A model generated the notes under the pieces. That model worked only from the letters and a program-made list of their open reading frames with translations, was not told where the DNA came from and ran no database searches. Source: Ichthyophonus hoferi (taxonomy: Eukaryota; Opisthokonta; Ichthyosporea; Ichthyophonida; Ichthyophonidae). From it: a stretch of DNA of 17,660 bases. Both the position numbers and the translations under genes were made by a program. The stretch is taken from contig NAOQ01000912.1 of assembly GCA_002751075.1 (NCBI GenBank), forward strand, positions 4,339 to 21,998, written 5' to 3'. Positions 9,118 to 17,660 of this stretch are shown here, one piece after another (positions within the stretch are counted from its first letter, which is position 1; each line of letters opens with the position of its first letter).

Positions 9118-9772
9118 GCGGGGTTTCGTTTATTATTTATTTTGGTTAACACCCGCAGAGCTGTGCTACACACAGAATATTATTTGAATGGCTCGGCTCA
9201 TGAGCCAAGCTCGAATGTAAATGCCTGCAAACAATTTATCGACAAATCAACTTGAACTAGATGTTTCATTCTGAGTTAATGATCTTGTAACATGTTCCAA
9301 TAGAGGTCTTTTTTCATCTGTTTTTTTTTTCAAAAAATAAAATAAAAATAAAAAACATAGTATTTTATAAGTACATATAAAAAAGTAGCATTTCAAAATA
9401 ATATAATTTCCAACAATAGCTAAAATTGTAGGTATCGGATTCTCAAATAAAAAAGTATTAATAGACTTTTTAAGATGAGATCTATAGATCTCCATTTCTT
9501 ACATGGATTTCGCACCACATTCCGTATTGTTAAATATCCAATAATTATGCTCTTCAAAAGATATAAAGTCCAGCTCCAGCGCCTCAGAGTCTACGTTCTT
9601 TACTTTTCTGACGTCTTCCATATTCATGCATATGCATATACTATTTTAATATCGCATTTTTTGAAAAAAGAAAAAGAAATTTAAAAATTTATATATTGTT
9701 CAAATGAATTATTCTGCGAATATTTAAGTGAAATACGTTTGTGGCAATTATTACATATACGAATAGTTCAAA
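9118..9772. promoter_or_regulatory. Upstream region of the spherulin-4/CBM14 gene
   Basis: About 650 bp of very A+T-rich DNA with poly-T and poly-A tracts near 9308-9352. A TATA-like TTATATATTG lies at 9689-9698, about 80 bp before the ATG at 9773. No zinc-finger or stress-element site stands out. The ORFs at 9247-9495 (minus) and 9475-9684 (plus) look like chance frames in low-complexity DNA. Confidence 0.35.
9191..9210. repeat. 20-bp near-perfect palindrome
   Basis: The sequence GCTCGGCTCATGAGCCAAGC is self-complementary except for one base pair, with a perfect 12-bp centre GGCTCATGAGCC. It is a G+C-rich island in A+T-rich DNA about 565 bp upstream of the secreted-protein gene. It could be a binding site for a dimeric factor or leftover transposon sequence. 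Confidence 0.75.
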
Positions 9773-12700
9773 ATGATTTCAAACACTGGTGTCTCTTTGA
9801 TACACCGGGCGCTTCAGGTGGTTCTCTTGGTGGGAACGGCAGCTGGACGGGCTGCAAGGTCTAGTGACGAAATAGGTAATTACTTCTTTCACCCTGTCTT
9901 AATTTTTCTTTAAAGTAACTATGTAATGCCGCGCGTACTTACTTTCCCTGAGATATCGTAGATAACAAAACCAAGCAACAGCCGTTCATTAACTAATTTT
10001 CTTTTGTGCCTATCAGAGAACACACTCGTATTTTCAGGGGATAACCAGGTGCCACCTAAATGCATTTACAAACACGATGGACCCCCCACCAAACTTCCTA
10101 GGATCATGTATCCTCTCTATTATGACCTTCCCCAATATAACAACGTCACTGGTGCTTGTACTGACGAGTTCATCAAAAATCTTAGTAAAGGATGTAAATC
10201 AATCCTTGCTGTAGTTAACCCCGGCAGTGGCCCAGCACCAGTTAACAGTAAAGGATACAATGGCTACCAGGTTCGTATCTAATTCTTATTATTCTTTCGT
10301 GCATTCCGATTTTATTTTATAGGACAGTATATTTATGGATAAAGATATAGGGGTCGACTAGGAATAAGTGTAAATATTAAAATAGTCTATAATATAGCAT
10401 ATTTACGTCGCTTACATCTACGAACGTAAGCCGACATAATATAATATTTATATTAACACAACTGAATATTTGTATAGGCATGCACTAGATTGTTGGACAA
10501 GAACGGAGTTCAGATGATCGGATACGTCAAAACAAAAGTGGCCCACGTACTACCCAGCGGAATATGGAAATATACTGGAGTTAGGTGAGTGGCATATTAT
10601 TATCTTATCCTATGTTTAAATGATTAAATTCATGCAGTTCAGAAATAAAATGTATGTAATAGTAGTACATTAATATATAGCTAATTAATCAAATGATTTT
10701 TTTCTTACTCCTTTTTTTTTTTACAGGAACATTTCTGATATTAAGAGAGACGTCGATAGCTGGTACGACCACTTTGGCGATATTCCTCATTTCAAGGGTA
10801 TCTTTGTTGACGAAACTTCTAACTATTATCAAATTGTTCACAATGCATTTCGCGTTAATAACACTGCAATCTATCAGGAGGTAAGCCCAGTTATGACCCA
10901 GTGTTCAATATATATGCATATGCATCTGCAAACAAATAAAAGTGAAGCAATTAAGCATGAGCTCACAGGCAAATACTTGTCAATATATATATTTGTATAT
11001 ACCTTGTTCAATACATACAATTACTACCCGTTGCATTTACTAATTATGTATACCTCTACAGATTATTACTTACATTAAGCAAAAATGGAAAAATAGCCTG
11101 GTGGTTCTTAACCCTGGATCATTTACTTCTACCAAGCTATTAACTCCTGCTCCTGGCTTCCCCGAGCCTGCTGATATTTCTATACCTTATGAGGATTATG
11201 CTAAGCATTTTATACCTAAAAGTATGTTTGCGTATTTATCATTTTTATATTTATTATTACAATGGTATTGTACGTTTCTTATCACGCATGCTATATTATC
11301 ATGGCTAATACATATTGGATATAGGGTTTAGCTATATTACACAATATGCGTTTTTATAAACATTCTAATCTTATCACCATTCTTTAATTCCAACAGACGA
11401 TAATTGTACCTCAGTACAGTGGTCACCTAAAATGGGAAATTTTGGAATTGGCCCTTGGTGCAAGGTCAGTTCTTGCCGTAAAAAACGTCTCTGTCTATGT
11501 AGTTTCTTTGCATATGAACACGAGTTATATTGTCAGGTTTACAAGATTGTTTATATTCAAACATAAAAGGTCTGAAAAGAAAGGTTAGCTAGAGTATAGC
11601 CATTATAATATATAATACCCGTAAATAATAATGCTAATATTTTTCCTTGTGTCCTATAGTATGTGCCCAAATGGGATCACGTGGAAGATTTCAAGAATGG
11701 AGTCAGTAACAGACAATTTAAAGCTGCCACCTTCATGCATTCGTAAGTATTTTCAAATTTGACATGCAAAATACATAAGTTATACATAGATTCAAATTGA
11801 TTTACATCTCTATCACCATGCATATACATATATTTGGATGTATGTCCAGGACATACAGAGCACAGTATAACAGAACATAAACAAAAACATTAATGACACA
11901 GGATTAAAAGTATACTTCAACACAAGTTATACAAAGGTCATGGATAATCATTTTGTTATCTAACAAATCGCTGTTATACAGGAATGAATGGGGAATTGAA
12001 TTCGCCAAAAAAGCAGCTCGCACTGCAGCCCTCTGGAACTTTACTTACTTCTATTCTACAAATCTTTTACTTGCAGACAATCCATGGAGAGGCCTTCCCA
12101 GTTATTGGGAGGAGTATTTAGATTTCTTGCACAAATATGCCTTTGAGAAGGTGACCGGCACAGTTGGTATTCCACCTGTCCCTCTCAAAGATAACAATGG
12201 TAATTTATATCCCGACGAGATACCCAATCGTGATTATGGCTACCATGATTTTAAGTGCCCCTTTAATTGGAAGTCTAAACTCCACTCTAATTTTCCTGAT
12301 ATGTTCAACTGCAATCAGTATTTCTCGTGCTATGGTGATGACCAGTTCCATCACTTGAAATGTGATAAGCACATGAATTTTAATCCCGTTTCTGGAAAAT
12401 GTATGAACAGGAGGTTGTATCCATGTATCCAGTATTCAACGCCAAAGAATTCTCCATTTGTCTGTCCAGAGGATTGGGAAGACTATCCTAATAACAATTA
12501 TGCCAACACACGGATTTGCAATAAGTTTTACACGTGTACTCACGAAGGAGCTATTGAGTATTCATGCCCAAAGGATTGGTATTTCGATCGTACAACACGC
12601 TATTGTGTTCCTAAAGACCAAACGACTTGCGTCGTGTCTTCAGAAACGCCTATGTCATCCTACTTTCAAAGCAATTCACTGGGTATACACGAACTCGAGC

Positions 12701-13515
12701 TTACCTCTGGAAATTATAAGATCGGACAATTTTCCTGCCCTCTCGGATGGGAAAAAAGTAATAACAAATTATATGTTGACGAGAAAAATTGTAAAATGTT
12801 TTACCAGTGTGGTGAAAATGGATTTACGCACACGATATGCCCGAATGATTGGCTTTTTGATCATCAATTACTCAGTTGTGTTCCTCAAGACCAAACTGAT
12901 TGCATCGAGGATTCAAAAAAATCTGTCAAGTCTACCTCTAACGAAATAGATCCCCTGTCCAACTCTATAACTGATGGCGTCGGGCGTAACTCTGAAGTTC
13001 ATGAGCACTTTTTTACTTGCCCTAACAATTGGGAAGACCACGAAAACAAAAATTATCCTGATGTGTACAATTGCGATATGTTTTACACGTGTGGTGATAA
13101 AATTACTCACACCAAGTGTATTGGTGAGCAGAATTTTGATCCCATCGCTCGCTATTGTTCTAAAGACAAAGTTCAATGCACACCGAGTGAGAAGGGATCA
13201 AGAAAACTTGCATCTCCTACTTCTAAGCCCTTTCCCATTCGTACCACTAGTAAGGACATTCCTGCCCCTACCGCTACTGAGGAGACTAACGACATTTATG
13301 TCTCTACCGATATTAAGAGCATTTCATTTAAATGCCCTTCCGGTTGGGATGACGACTCCAATCGATTTTATAGCAACATATATGATTGCCGTACATTTTA
13401 TGAGTGTGGTGATAAAGGTGAAAGCATGGTAACATGTTATGGTGACCAGCGCTTCGATCCTGTTAATCGTATTTGTATTAGCCCTAAACAGGTTCCTTGT
13501 TACCAGGCCCTATAA
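9773..13515 (+). CDS. Secreted spherulin-4/GH135-like protein with five CBM14 modules
   Basis: My exon model is 9773-9875, 10017-10270, 10478-10584, 10727-10880, 11062-11221, 11397-11464, 11660-11742 and 11982-13515; all junctions are GT-AG and in phase, giving 820 residues. Residues 1 to about 28 form a signal peptide (hydrophobic ALQVVLLVGTAAG). Residues about 50-385 match the spherulin-4 family (CAZy GH135): VVNPGSGP at 100-107, GYVKTK at 134-139, GIFVDE at 179-184, NPGS at 223-226. In the fungal enzyme Sph3 the Asp-Glu pair is catalytic and cleaves alpha-1,4-galactosamine-containing polymer; here it would be D183/E184, with E250 a candidate third acid. Residues 400-816 are five six-Cys CBM14 chitin-binding modules. 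Several N-glycosylation sequons are present. The protein is likely extracellular or wall-bound through chitin; its substrate is inferred only. It stands alone, flanked by repeats. Confidence 0.9.
12250..13500 (+). repeat. Five tandem CBM14 (peritrophin-A) modules in one exon
   Basis: The modules lie at residues 400-458, 469-526, 560-617, 654-709 and 759-816. Each starts F-x-C-P-x-x-W, has six cysteines in the CBM14 spacing with an NC-x3-(Y/F) block, and ends within a few residues of the last Cys. The linkers are Ser/Thr/Pro-rich and lengthen from 10 to about 50 residues towards the C-terminus. Modules 2 and 3 share the tail VPxDQTxC. Modules 4 and 5 share G-(E/D)-Q-x-FDP. This suggests stepwise duplication. 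CBM14 binds chitin in animal peritrophins and in the fungal effector Avr4. Confidence 0.92.
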
Positions 13516-14187
13516 TGTTACAGTGGACAAGTAAGCTGTTAGTTGGACTATTCTCCTCATGGTCAAGTTTTCTATCATATTTACAATACCTGATTATTGA
13601 ACTACTAATGTAATTAATATGACCATCATATGAGTCACTCAAACTCGATTTGTCTTTAAAAAATTTGTAAGCCTTTTTTATATAATTCACAGAGTGGAAA
13701 CTAAATATAAAATGAATAAACTACAAAGATATCTTCTTAATTGTATTTATGCGTATAACATGTAATATGATAGTACAATGAACTGTTTACTTGAATGTTG
13801 ATAATGCTGCTACCCTAAAAGTGGTATTGCCTGGAATGAGGGAATGCAAAAAGGATGGAATGTATTATATGTTTAATATATTGTTATGTCCTTCACTGTC
13901 AATATATAGATATAAGTTTAAATTTAATGGACTATAACACATATTAATTACGTTCAAATAGTCGAATTTGGCATTTCATTTTTAAACAGGCCTAAAAAAC
14001 ATGAAGGAGAGTGGAAAAATACTTTGTTTTGTTTTTGTTTGAAACATAAAATTTGAAGCTCAGTAATAATTCCTTGAATGAAGTCATAATTTTTTATTGG
14101 TTATGATCACATCGGAAGCCAAGAAATTATCAGTATGTACTACAATGTTACAAAGCTGGTCCTTGCAATGATTGTAAATAAAACTTT
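13516..14187. other. 3' flank of the secreted-protein gene, no further gene
   Basis: This A+T-rich stretch should include the 3' UTR. A 68-codon minus-strand ORF (13484-13690) overlaps the coding end and shows no motif. At 13833-13861 the block GGAATG recurs three times. Weak similarity to 6180-6260 in inverted orientation suggests that the mirrored repeats may reach a little into this region, but I am unsure. Confidence 0.4.
13715..13720 (+). terminator. AATAAA polyadenylation signal
   Basis: A canonical AATAAA lies 200 bases after the stop codon at 13513-13515, in A+T-rich DNA, and is the first good match downstream of the gene. Confidence 0.5.
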
Positions 14188-15190
14188 AGTTAAAACAAGA
14201 AAACGTAATGTAGCTACTTCTTAACATAGCTATAAACATTTAATATTATTAGCAATTATTATTACATATATAGCCTGGGAAAATGGCTGGTGCAATCTGT
14301 TGGTGTTAAACGTTAATCCAAGGTGATCTATCAAAATGGAACTAGCTAATGATAGAGATCTTGCAAAATAGGCTATTTCAGATCATATGCTTTGGGTCCA
14401 GATAGCGTATTGCTTAGGCATACTGCCTAAGGCAAATCCTTCTAACGGGTTTAATAATAACAATATATCATAGCATATATGTACTCTGTGTATGCAAAGT
14501 GACACGTCAGAACACCCCTTAACTCGGTATTCTCTCTCCTTTTAAACAAATACAGGCCACAGGAACTCTCGTGTCTCTACCTATTATTCCTATCATAATA
14601 GCAGAAAAAATTTAAATAGTTTATCATGGTCACAAAAACGGGTAATTCTTAAGTCAATGACTCACATATACCGAAAACACTTCACCTCAACCCTACATCC
14701 ATCTACCATCCTCTACATATGGAGACTCAATTTTATTACATCTATGCATTGCCAAATCTGCATTTACACTATCACATTTTTAGCTGTGAGGTGACACCAA
14801 GGGAATGTGTGCCATAACTGGGTAATACCCACATATTATTTCAATTGCCAGCCGTCACACGCCAGAGCCAGACTCAAAGCAAGCAGGAACATTTAACAAT
14901 TTGTTGAACTGTATTTCGTTTTTTTTTTTTTTTGCAATTGGGTGTCATGCCATACTGTTACTTCTCAATGCCATCCGGAGTTATCTAGTTCATTTAGTGG
15001 GCCACAAATAGCTGAGTAATCACCATATTAATAAGGTTCTTTTTATATTCCCCTTCCCTATTTTTATACCTTAGGTAAAATAGTCCGCCTAGGTCAAGGG
15101 GAGGGTTGAAACAGGAATATTCAATTAGTCGGATATTTCGTTGCACAGCAACATTCAATATTATTGGTAATTATTAAGCCCATAAATCAT
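14188..15190 (-). mobile_element. Inverted relative of the miniature LTR element
   Basis: On the minus strand, 14188-14594 aligns with LTR copy A (start TGATAGGAATAATAGG against TGTTGGAAACAATAAG). The block 14640-15120 aligns with 4920-5410, including the poly-A tract followed by ACG, the CACTAAATGAAC block, GCAGATTTG, TAATAAAATTG and GTGTTTTCGGTAT. At 15110-15190 it also aligns with the last part of an LTR. It is therefore a second copy of the 4579-5618 element, in the opposite orientation, old and incomplete at its upstream end. A perfect small hairpin, CTTAGGCA-TAC-TGCCTAAG, lies at 14413-14431. Confidence 0.65.
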
Positions 15191-15214
15191 TTCAGAATAA
15201 TAACAAACATCTAT

Positions 15215-15502
15215 TAGATCGGCTAGTATACTGATTGGCTTTAAGTCATACTATGTACTCATCCATGAAAGCCAAGATTGCCGCTCGTTTTTTGAGAAAT
15301 AAGAATTTCGTCTATACATTCACGTGGAATGTTTACTATAATTGGCAAGTCCCTAGATAACTATCTGATCTTTAATCTAGTAACTTACTTACTAAGTATC
15401 TATACTCATCAATAATTAATTTTTATAGATCAATAATAAAGAAATTGTTAAGATAAAAACATTATTGACAGGTCAGTAATCTGGCGCTAAGCTATATAAC
15501 GC
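15215..15502 (-). repeat. Dispersed repeat F2, inverted partner of 2586-2860
   Basis: The minus strand aligns with F1 from GCGCCAGAT at 15502 down to CAATCAGTATACT near 15224. In this copy the repeat runs directly into the inverted miniature LTR element, whereas in the left copy they are separated by about 1.7 kb. Confidence 0.75.
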
Positions 15503-15680
15503 CAACGATGACCTGAAGTACAGGCCCCAACTTAACCTTTCGCTTATGGAGAAACAATAAACAATAAAGAACCAGATCATTATAAGTCCCTTGACTCAGA
15601 TACTGCTTCTACAGGGACCATACATTCTAACACTATGTTCAGTTTCGTGCTAATATATATTTTTTATTTCAATGATTCCA

Positions 15681-15708
15681 AAAATAAATAAATAAATAAA
15701 TAAATAAA
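15681..15708. repeat. (TAAA)n microsatellite
   Basis: Seven perfect tetranucleotide units (AAAA then TAAA repeated) in intergenic DNA. Confidence 0.95.
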
Positions 15709-16353
15709 CTCTGCCATTTTATTATGACCGGTAGAAGCAAATGTTAATATAATTCAAAACACCAATGACATTAATGGAGATATACCCTCTAGATCTGTTT
15801 ACCTAGACAAATACACTGCATAATACACCTTTTAAATACATCATTTTATAGAAAAAAAAGAAGAAAAACTTTTTATAAAGACACCCTTCTATATATTTAC
15901 TTACATATTTACATAGGTATAAATAATAATTAACTCATACAGATTGTTATAGTATTTGGTCGGTAACTAATATATTCACAATATAACTTACCTTGATCTT
16001 TTTCTTATCTTGACCTCAATACATGAACAGCTCAGAAAATCCAAAAAAAGCGCGCATACTGACTCTCTGCGATAACTGACTGTAGTCATTATACTTCTGA
16101 TATAATTCAGAGGGAATCGATGCTTTGATTCTCTTAGGTGCTAATGTGGAAATTGCACTATGAGACTAATCAGTATGGGGCGTTATGTACGACGTAAATA
16201 ATAACTTGATTTGGTTTATTCATCAATGTTAAGTATTGTCCAAAATATTGCATGACTGTCCTGGTTAACGCATCCCACACTACGAGCTGTTTGAACTTTA
16301 CGATACCATTTCGTACTATCAACCAAGTTCTAGTAATAAGCGCATAAGAGCCT
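15709..16353. other. A+T-rich spacer, no gene seen
   Basis: No exon or motif was recognised. Parts of 16180-16353 read on the minus strand show weak similarity to 246-420, so the outer repeat pair D/E may be longer than the confident core. Confidence 0.4.
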
Positions 16354-16540
16354 GATTACATCAGCGGTTAATTCACCATCTAAATAGTAGCATTATTATT
16401 CAAATTGCGGTAATATCAGATAATTCTAGTGGATCTCTTTAACCTATCGCGAGTTGGATTAGCTAATATGAATATTTATGATTGGCTCCATTTACCCCTG
16501 GTTATTGCAGATGTTGTTCACCGCTAACTGTTTAATGAAC
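16354..16540 (+). repeat. Dispersed repeat E, inverted partner of 61-245
   Basis: It matches the reverse complement of 61-245 (ATTACAT..GTTAATTCAC, then GTTGGATTAGCTAAT and ATGATTGG). It is the outermost right member of the mirrored repeat set. Confidence 0.65.
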
Positions 16541-17134
16541 TCCTTCGCACTACATTGCACCCAATGTGGTTTTTAAAAAATCTAAATAGAACTAATTAAT
16601 TATGGTCCGGTTAAGTGTGTGCCATTTATGAAAGATATTTAGGAAAGTAACGTATTATCACATGTTTTCTCTGTTATACTCTTGATAAATGTCTGGTAGA
16701 AAACTTTTAATTTATGTAACAACCAGAACCAGCAGGTAGTATGCATATAAATATAAAATAATTGCTACTATTAGGTATTTGAGCACCACCAAATTCCCTT
16801 TTTGTTAATATTTTTACTATACATTATATTCTTTGAGTCCTAGATATAAATATACCGCTTAAATTTACAATATTTGCTGTTGCAGGAAGCAGTTACAATC
16901 TTTTGGATTAGTATCCGTAGGAACTAGCCATGTGAATATTTCCATCTTAAAAGCAATTTTACTAGGTATTGGTTAGTTATCACCCATAGAATGCATGATT
17001 GTCATATTGTTGTTTTTATAAAACCAATCATTGGTCTTTAAACTAATTTCAAATGTTTGTAATCCCAGAAGTGGTTTATGATTAGTTAGTTGTATAATAG
17101 TGGAATAAAATATCAACAAATTATATCCGTGTCC
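16541..17134. other. Spacer upstream of aspartokinase, no gene seen
   Basis: About 600 bp of A+T-rich DNA without a convincing exon. It should contain the distal promoter of the aspartokinase gene. CCAAT-type pentamers occur at about 17022-17035 (AAACCAATCATTGG), arranged as a small inverted pair. Confidence 0.4.
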
Positions 17135-17141
17135 TGACTCA
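17135..17141 (+). promoter_or_regulatory. TGACTCA, Gcn4/CPC1-type site
   Basis: A perfect TGACTCA lies 78-84 bases before the aspartokinase ATG. In yeasts and filamentous fungi, Gcn4/CPC1 bZIP activators bind this sequence upstream of amino-acid biosynthetic genes when amino acids are scarce. Position and target both fit; binding itself is inference. Confidence 0.6.
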
Positions 17142-17169
17142 TCCCTTTTTTTCTTTTTCTTTTTCTTAG
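17142..17169 (+). promoter_or_regulatory. Pyrimidine tract before aspartokinase start
   Basis: A nearly pure C/T tract ends in CTTAG. Such tracts often precede transcription starts in fungal genes. Its CTTAG end could alternatively be the acceptor of an intron in the 5' leader. Confidence 0.4.
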
Positions 17170-17218
17170 TTCATCGAATACCTCGAATACCATCTCCATC
17201 TTCATATACAGTTAGAAA

Positions 17219-17337
17219 ATGACAGAGACTGTGACTGCGTCTGTACCACGGGTCAACAAACCCACTGTAGTTCAGAAATATGGCGGTACTAGTGTTGGAA
17301 CGGGTGAGAGAATGCTTCAGATTTCTGAAATTGTTAA
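17219..17337 (+). CDS. HOM3: Aspartokinase, first coding exon (partial)
   Basis: An ATG at 17219 opens 39 codons plus two bases, ending at a strong donor GTAAGT (17338). After a short Thr/Val/Pro-rich leader comes VVQKYGGTSVG, the signature at the start of the aspartokinase kinase domain, where the Lys and Gly-Gly bind ATP and aspartate; the first helix follows. The enzyme phosphorylates L-aspartate in the first step towards threonine, methionine and isoleucine. Fungal aspartokinases start the same motif within the first 10-25 residues, so this ATG is sensible. The rest (about 500 residues, kinase and ACT domains) lies beyond the window. The first intron is not closed by the window end: no following stretch resembles the next kinase segment. 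Confidence 0.88.
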
Positions 17338-17571
17338 GTAAGTTGCAGTATTGTTGTCTTGTTTAATCCTTTAAGTGATGGAAGAATACATTGTAAACCA
17401 CCATCATTCTTAGCAAAAAATTGAGTTAATCATCTCGTGAATTCAGGAATTAGTACACAAGTCTAGCAAAGCTGTTACGCCAAAACAACCATATAAATGT
17501 ACAAGAAGAAAAAATGACGAACACGTCTGGATGTTTATTGGATAGTGAATGAAGGACCTTGTGTTTTCAAG

Positions 17572-17660
17572 TATATACTATGCTGTACTATACTATACTG
17601 CACTATACTATACTGCACTATATTATACTGTACTATACTATACTGTACTATATTATACTG
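17572..17660. repeat. 15-bp minisatellite built on ACTAT, cut by window end
   Basis: Units of 15 bases, ACTATACTATACTG followed by C or T, begin at 17587, 17602, 17617, 17632 and 17647, with a degenerate unit before them. Each is three pentamers. The array continues to the last base and probably beyond. It appears to lie in the first intron of aspartokinase. Confidence 0.9.

Noticed and set aside
9247-9684. Two opposite ORFs (82 and 69 codons) upstream of the main gene
   Set aside because: They are low-complexity, Lys/Phe-rich translations of A+T-rich DNA with no motif and no partner exon.
12164-13432. Long alternative-frame ORFs (64, 163 and 152 codons) over the CBM14 exon
   Set aside because: All are in one shifted frame of the repeated CBM14 coding sequence, whose codon pattern recurs with each module; the products have no cysteine pattern or domain.
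14657-14663. Second TGACTCA site
   Set aside because: It lies inside the repeat-derived DNA, more than 2.5 kb from any gene start; chance or element sequence is the simpler reading.
17572-17660. CRISPR-like array
   Set aside because: The units are contiguous without unique spacers and the genome is eukaryotic; it is a minisatellite.

Overview
The window reads as A+T-rich, repeat-laden fungal nuclear DNA. Three things point to a fungus: spliceosomal introns of about 140-240 bp, an aspartokinase first exon (an enzyme fungi have and animals lack) with a Gcn4-type TGACTCA site upstream, and a secreted spherulin-4-type protein. The combination of low gene density, copia relics and animal-like CBM14 chitin-binding modules would fit a large-genome zoopagomycotan or entomophthoralean fungus. 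That placement is inference.

Layout. Bases 1-9.1 kb are mostly transposon debris: a short Gln-rich ORF (614-859); a roughly 1-kb inverted repeat made of two copia 3' ends facing each other (953-1930); dispersed repeats; a miniature LTR element (4579-5618) with a near-matching 5-bp target duplication; a foldback DNA element (5624-6102); and a broken copia reverse transcriptase/RNase H region with a putative LTR (7040-8612). A possible small gene with an eIF4E-binding-like motif lies at about 8647-9117.

The main gene is at 9773-13515, with eight exons by my reading. It encodes about 820 residues: a signal peptide, a spherulin-4/GH135-like domain carrying the Asp-Glu pair, and five tandem CBM14 (peritrophin-A type) modules that all lie in the last exon. 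The likely product is a secreted enzyme anchored to chitin.

From 14.2 to 16.5 kb the same repeats seen at 0.06-5.6 kb return in inverted orientation and mirrored order, so the main gene sits between two old, diverged inverted arms. The window ends with the first exon of aspartokinase (17219-17337), followed by an intron that runs into a 15-bp minisatellite at the edge.

The two recognisable host genes do not form a pathway together. One acts at the cell surface or outside the cell; the other is the first step of the threonine/methionine branch of amino-acid synthesis.
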